Origin: Alphaproteobacteria bacterium
Lineage (GTDB): Bacteria; Pseudomonadota; Alphaproteobacteria; Rickettsiales; RI-342
Direction: 5' to 3'
Assembly (NCBI GenBank): GCA_020851915.1
Contig: JADZBT010000158.1
Location: 1-7,368, forward strand
DNA length: 7,368 bases
The position numbers and the translations under genes are program-made. Every line of letters starts with the position of its first letter. The first letter of the stretch is position 1. Shown here one piece after another: positions 5,497 to 7,368 of this stretch. Below the pieces are notes generated by a model that saw nothing but the letters and a program-made list of their open reading frames with translations, searched no databases and was not told where the DNA came from.

Positions 5497-6672
5497 ATGA
5501 AAGTCTCCAAACGCGGTTCGGTCTCCCCATTTCTGGTCATGGAAGCATTGAGCCGAGCGAACGCGTACATTGCGGAGCATAATGCCGAAGTGGTCCATCT
5601 CTCGCTCGGGCAGCCGGGGAAAGGCGTCCCTGCGCGCGTGGCCGAGAAGCTGCGCGATCTGGTGATGAACGACAAGCTGGGCTATACGGAAGGCTCCGGC
5701 ATGCTGGAGCTGCGTAAGCGCATCGCGCAGCATTACCGCGAAACCTACGGAGTGGACGTATCGTGGGAGCGTATCTTCATCACGGTGGGGTCGTCGAGCG
5801 CGTTCTTCCTGTCGCTGATCGCGGCGTTCGATGCCGGGGATCGCGTGGCACTGGTGCAGCCCTGCTATCCCGCCTATCGCAACATGCTGATCGCGCACGA
5901 CCTTGAGCCGGTGCTGCTGCGCGGCACGTTCGAGAACAACTTCCAGCCGACGGTGGCCATGCTGGAGGCGCTGGATACGCCGATCGACGGCCTTATCATC
6001 GCGAGCCCGTCCAACCCTACCGGCACGGTGCTCCCCGAGAAGGAGATGCGCGCCATCGTGAAATATTGCGAGGCCAACAACATCCGCATCATCTCGGACG
6101 AGATCTATCACGGCATGCCCTACAACGCGAAGACCGCGACCGCGCTCTCCATGAGCGATTCGGCCATTGTCGTCAACAGCTTCTCCAAATACTTCCTGAT
6201 GGCGGGCTGGCGTCTGGGATGGGTGGTGGCCCCGGCGGATCTCGCGCGTTCTTATGAGTCGCTGGTGCAGCATTTCTTCGTTTCGCCCCCGGCTTTGGCG
6301 CAGCATGCGGCGCTGGAAGTGTTCAACTGCAAGGACGAGCTGGACAGCACGGTGGCGGAATACGCCCAGAACCGCGCCATCATGCTGGAAGCCCTGCCGA
6401 AGATCGGCTTCTCGCACATCTGCCCGGCGGAAGGCGCGTTCTACATCTATGCCAATGTCTCGGACCTTACCGACAACAGCGCGGATTTCTGCGAGGAGAT
6501 GCTGCGCGGTGCGGGCGTGGTCGGCGTATCCGGTCACGACTTCGACACCGAGCAGGGCGACGCCTATGTGCGCCTCTCCTACAGCGGCACGCGCGCCGAC
6601 ATCGAAAACGCCATGGCCCGCCTGAAGGGATGGCTCGATACACGCCAGCCGAAAGCGCGTAAGGCGAGCTGA
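5497..6672 (+). CDS. PLP-dependent class I/II aminotransferase (fold type I)
   Basis: The 391-residue cytoplasmic enzyme has the length and motifs of the aspartate aminotransferase superfamily. Residues visible: the N-terminal LSLGQPGKGVP (35-45), GYTEGSGMLELRKRIA (62-77), the cofactor-stacking strand QPCYPAYRN (121-129), Asn173 in SPSNPTGTV (170-178), Asp201 and Tyr204 in IISDEIYHGMPY (198-209), the Schiff-base Lys231 in NSFSKYFLMAGWRLGW (227-242) with phosphate-binding Arg239, and the substrate carboxylate-binding Arg359 in YVRLSYSGT (357-365). The residue before GWRLGW is Ala rather than the commoner Thr. The amino donor and acceptor cannot be read from motifs; aspartate, alanine or aromatic amino acids are all possible. 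The start ATG at 5497 has only a weak ribosome site. It is transcribed divergently from the protease gene and convergently to the RNase E gene. Confidence 0.93.
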   Translation: MKVSKRGSVSPFLVMEALSRANAYIAEHNAEVVHLSLGQPGKGVPARVAEKLRDLVMNDKLGYTEGSGMLELRKRIAQHYRETYGVDVSWERIFITVGSSSAFFLSLIAAFDAGDRVALVQPCYPAYRNMLIAHDLEPVLLRGTFENNFQPTVAMLEALDTPIDGLIIASPSNPTGTVLPEKEMRAIVKYCEANNIRIISDEIYHGMPYNAKTATALSMSDSAIVVNSFSKYFLMAGWRLGWVVAPADLARSYESLVQHFFVSPPALAQHAALEVFNCKDELDSTVAEYAQNRAIMLEALPKIGFSHICPAEGAFYIYANVSDLTDNSADFCEEMLRGAGVVGVSGHDFDTEQGDAYVRLSYSGTRADIENAMARLKGWLDTRQPKARKAS

Positions 6673-6685
6673 TCTCCTGACAGGC

Positions 6686-6769
6686 TGTCATCCTGCGCGA
6701 AAGCGCAGGATCTCCATCCGAATCCGAAGGCTGTTGCATGAGATCCTGCGGTCACGCCGCAGGATGACA
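6686..6769. repeat. 84-bp palindromic double-hairpin element in a convergent intergenic gap
   Basis: The outer arms tgtcatcctgcg (6686-6697) and cgcaggatgaca (6758-6769) are exact reverse complements over 12 bp. The inner arms cgcaggatctc (6704-6714) and gagatcctgcg (6740-6750) pair over 11 bp. Each half also folds on itself: atcctgcgc/gcgcaggat (9 bp) closes a GAAA tetraloop at 6699-6702, and atcctgcgg/ccgcaggat (9 bp) closes a 5-nt loop at 6752-6756. Four related copies of the core in alternating orientation are therefore packed between two convergent gene ends. This architecture is that of REP/BIME-like or MITE-like intergenic repeats. It may also stop transcription from both sides, although no T tract follows. 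Confidence 0.8.
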
Positions 6770-6792
6770 CGCGTGCGCGTCGTGCCCGCGTG

Positions 6793-7368
6793 TCAATTAT
6801 CCATGATCTTTTTCCACCAGCCGGAACGCTGGCTGCGCGGTTTGGCGGGGGCGGCGTCGGCCGGGGTGGCGCTTACGGATTCCGACTTCGGTTCGTTACG
6901 CGGCTCCGCACGATGTTCTCTGGGCTCATGGCGCGGCTCCGGCGCGCGGAATTCCGCGATGACCGCTGCGGCGCTGGCCGGCGCATCGCCGGTATCCGCT
7001 ACATGGGGCCGATCCCCGCGATGGCGTCCGCCGCCGCCACGGCGGTTCCGGTTGCGCCCGCCGTGGCGGCGCTCCTGATTCTCATTGCGGTTTTCCGTGT
7101 CGGCGGACTCTCCCTCGCCGTGAGCGGAGGGATCATGTTCCGGCGTATCTGATGGCCAGGATTCCAGCGACTCGCTGACCGCATTATCGTCCCAGCTATC
7201 GCTAGTGCGCTCTCGGTCGCGGTTACGGCCGCGTCCGCCACGGCGGCCACGGCGGCGGCGGCGGCCACGACGCTGTTCATCTCCGCCGAAGGTTTCGCCC
7301 GAAGCTCCTCCCTCGCGTTCTTCACCGGCGGGGGAATCGTCGGACATTTCACGTTCTTCGCGGGGTGC
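6793..7368 (-). CDS. rne: Ribonuclease E/G C-terminal region (partial; start beyond window end)
   Basis: An open frame of 191 codons enters from the right edge and ends at a TGA (complement of 6793-6795). An internal ATG at 7347 is not taken as the start because the frame is open through the window edge and the coding continues in style. The visible tail is low-complexity and lacks the catalytic S1/RNase domains. It shows two arginine/glycine-rich blocks, about 34-48 and 100-117 residues from the edge, separated by an acidic Ser/Asp/Glu linker. A Pro/Glu/Arg/His-rich stretch (about 141-160) follows, and the end is SGWWKKIMDN. An Arg/Gly-rich RNA-binding tail closing in Gly-Trp-Trp is characteristic, as I recall, of alphaproteobacterial RNase E, the endonuclease of mRNA decay and scaffold of the degradosome. 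Location near the DsbA, M48 and aminotransferase genes fits. Another RG-rich RNA-binding protein is possible. Confidence 0.7.
   Translation of the reverse strand, partial: APREEREMSDDSPAGEEREGGASGETFGGDEQRRGRRRRRGRRGGRGRNRDRERTSDSWDDNAVSESLESWPSDTPEHDPSAHGEGESADTENRNENQERRHGGRNRNRRGGGGRHRGDRPHVADTGDAPASAAAVIAEFRAPEPRHEPREHRAEPRNEPKSESVSATPADAAPAKPRSQRSGWWKKIMDN

Noticed and set aside
5419..6537. Open frame of 372 codons on the minus strand opposite the aminotransferase
   Set aside because: The aminotransferase frame carries every PLP motif. The antisense protein is a His/Arg/Gly-rich mirror without motifs.
7230..7275. GGC/CCG-type short tandem repeats near the right end, considered as a CRISPR or microsatellite
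   Set aside because: They are simply the codons of the arginine/glycine-rich RNase E tail. There is no spacer-repeat structure.

Overview
The window reads as ordinary chromosomal DNA of a GC-rich alphaproteobacterium. The clues are the order DUF2628-like gene, hisH, hisA, hisF, the C-terminus of an arginine/glycine-rich RNase E ending in a Gly-Trp-Trp motif, and the grouping of a BepA-like M48 protease, a DsbA-family protein and a class I/II aminotransferase near rne. I recall similar groupings from alphaproteobacterial genomes but could not search any. The order or family cannot be fixed from the sequence alone.

Layout. (1) Positions 1-3084, plus strand: the 3' part of a histidine operon. 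It holds the end of a small DUF2628-like membrane protein, hisH, a GNAT acetyltransferase, hisA and hisF. Gaps are 18 and 6 nt, followed by a 4-nt ATGA overlap and a 1-nt TAATG overlap, so the genes are almost certainly co-transcribed and partly translationally coupled. (2) 3085-3159: a convergent intergenic stretch with a strong hairpin terminator, best oriented for the minus strand but able to serve both sides. (3) 3160-5414, minus strand: two cell-envelope genes, a BepA-like M48 metalloprotease with TPR repeats and, downstream of it, a membrane-anchored or secreted DsbA-family thiol oxidoreductase. (4) 5415-5496: a short divergent promoter region. (5) 5497-6672, plus strand: a PLP-dependent aminotransferase. 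(6) 6673-6792: a convergent gap filled by an 84-bp double-hairpin palindrome that looks like a dispersed intergenic repeat. (7) 6793-7368, minus strand: the C-terminal tail of a protein that is most likely ribonuclease E/G, cut by the window edge.

How the genes work together. HisA makes PRFAR, and the HisH-HisF complex turns PRFAR plus glutamine into imidazole glycerol phosphate and AICAR, so three consecutive activities of histidine synthesis are encoded side by side. The role of the acetyltransferase between hisH and hisA is unknown. The protease and the thiol oxidoreductase plausibly serve envelope protein quality control. No CRISPR array, phage, insertion sequence, tRNA or rRNA was seen, and no gene-free stretch exceeds 300 bases. 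I do not see a clearly new system. The items most worth a second look are the palindromic element, the acetyltransferase inside the his operon, and the protease/thiol-oxidoreductase pair with an inverted repeat upstream of the latter.
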